A stretch of 64,000 bases of DNA from Phormidium tanganyikae FI6-MK23 (GTDB lineage Bacteria; Cyanobacteriota; Cyanobacteriia; Leptolyngbyales; Leptolyngbyaceae), in NCBI GenBank assembly GCA_019359175.1, contig JAHHHU010000011.1, positions 1-64,000 on the forward strand, read 5' to 3'. The notes below the pieces were generated by a model, which saw only the letters and a program-made list of their open reading frames with translations, was not told where the DNA came from and did no database searches. The number at the start of each line of letters is the position of its first letter. The stretch's first letter is position 1. Positions 63,142-64,000 of the stretch are shown here, piece after piece. The translations under genes were made by a program, and so were the position numbers.

Positions 63142-64000
63142 CTACGGAACCGCGATCGCTATCACTCCATCTTCCGGCAAGACTTGCCGATAGCGTCCGC
63201 CTTCCGAAAACACCACAATCAATTGCAGCAAATAATCTGGCTGAATCTGAAGATCCACCCAAGGCACAGCAATCTCAACACATCGATCAACTCCCACTTG
63301 AGCACGAGTTGCCCGCGATTGCCAGCGCGAATACTCGCCCGCTTCTTGCAGCCAAACCGTCTGAGTGAGCAGATTCACTCCTAATTGATGGTGAAACGCA
63401 TGGTTCAGTGGTGCTTGATTCGGCAGATCGACCAGGGGAATCGGACTATTGTGCATCGGCTGATTTGCGTAGTACCAAAGCAAGTTCAACTCTGGCGGAA
63501 TCTCTTTACCGATTTGTACTCCAGTTTGGAAATCTAACCGCACATAGAGATTTAAGTGATCGACACCGTACCAAAGTCGTTGAATCGGACTACTTTGGTG
63601 CATGGTTCCACGTGCGCCACCGACTTCGATGCGTCCGGCTTTGTCCCAATCTTGCTCATCACCCCGACCGTCGATCGCTGGATGAATAAATCCTTGCGGT
63701 ACGTGATCGCCCTGTGCTTCGTGGACTTCTACAGGCTGGCGAACATTTTCGGGAACGGGTTCGTTTAGCGATCGATACAATGCCGCCAAATGCTCCCGAA
63801 ACAGTTGATCAAACATTGCATCCTGATTCGAGGAATGTCCTTCCCCAAACCACCAGAACCAATCTGATCCTTCTGCTGCGTAGAGTGCTTCCCAAGCTTC
63901 AGGATTGTTCTCCTCGGTTGCTTCGGGGTGATTTGCTAGGGTTTGTCGTGCTGCGGTGAGTAAATCCCAAGCTCGATTCTTTACCGGATCTCCGATCCAA
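63142..64000 (-). CDS. Glycoside hydrolase family 57 protein, C-terminal part (partial)
   Basis: The minus-strand frame is open from the window end to the stop at 63142-63144, at least 286 residues. It includes GSDWFWWFGEGHSSNQDAMF, the conserved GH57 block with the FWWFGEGH core, followed by DQLFREHLAALYRSLNEPVP and a beta-rich C-terminal domain (YGVDHLNLYVRLDF, VCRQVLPEDG-like end). GH57 enzymes act on alpha-glucans such as glycogen. The catalytic N-terminal domain lies right of the window. Confidence 0.85.
   Translation of the reverse strand, partial: WIGDPVKNRAWDLLTAARQTLANHPEATEENNPEAWEALYAAEGSDWFWWFGEGHSSNQDAMFDQLFREHLAALYRSLNEPVPENVRQPVEVHEAQGDHVPQGFIHPAIDGRGDEQDWDKAGRIEVGGARGTMHQSSPIQRLWYGVDHLNLYVRLDFQTGVQIGKEIPPELNLLWYYANQPMHNSPIPLVDLPNQAPLNHAFHHQLGVNLLTQTVWLQEAGEYSRWQSRATRAQVGVDRCVEIAVPWVDLQIQPDYLLQLIVVFSEGGRYRQVLPEDGVIAIAVP

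Overview
The window is chromosomal DNA from a cyanobacterium, most likely a filamentous non-model type such as a Leptolyngbya-like strain (inference). The evidence is the very frequent GCGATCGC (HIP1-type) octamer, the carotenoid genes crtH and crtW, PAS/GAF-type signalling proteins, many cyanobacteria-specific small proteins, and exopolysaccharide genes close to the Anabaena hepC-hepA pair. There are no rRNA genes, no prophage and no CRISPR array. Three tRNAs are present: Gly-TCC, Thr-TGT and Ser-GGA.

Layout. 1-1.4 kb is eroded: an ISKra4-like transposase fragment, a dead photolyase-related gene and a MITE-like element. 1.5-2.65 kb holds a class V aminotransferase. 2.6-13.5 kb is a minus-strand exopolysaccharide locus: a tyrosine autokinase with a GT4 enzyme, then, after a 0.7 kb gap, hepC-like, hepA-like, two GT4 genes and an O-antigen-ligase-like membrane protein. 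13.8-23.3 kb is housekeeping and envelope genes (YgjP-like protease, dnaB, rplI, SH3 and fasciclin secreted proteins, a WD40 protein, a rRNA-methyltransferase-like gene). 23.4-25.9 kb is a parD/parE fragment joined to a collapsing kdp operon: kdpA 3' end, broken kdpB fused to the kdpF tail, intact kdpC. 25.9-42.5 kb carries a P450, an AI-2E family exporter, enolase, an aldo/keto reductase, an SbcC-like ATPase, an Rpn-type nuclease, crtH, a histidine kinase and pyrB. 42.7-53.1 kb carries a candidate small RNA, crtW, a tetraether-synthase-like radical SAM gene with an Lgt paralog, murQ and a DAHP synthase. 53.5-64 kb carries DUF389, paired ATPases, metF, trpS, xisI, a decaying 42-bp repeat, hicB and the 3' end of a GH57 gene.

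How the genes work together. The hepC/hepA/GT4/ligase set plus the autokinase can assemble and export one extracellular polysaccharide. CrtH and CrtW supply carotenoids and ketocarotenoids. DAHP synthase is preceded by a 20-codon leader peptide with six aromatic residues in eight positions and by an intrinsic terminator, which is the expected layout of an aromatic-amino-acid attenuator. The radical SAM enzyme belongs by its cysteine pattern to the family that includes archaeal tetraether synthase (MJ0619), and it sits beside an Lgt-like membrane protein lacking canonical Lgt residues, which suggests an unexplored lipid modification.

A recurring theme is decay. Remnants of several toxin-antitoxin modules (ParDE, MNT, an orphan antitoxin, HicAB), the kdp operon and photolyase lie next to four copies of one GC-rich palindromic MITE-like family.
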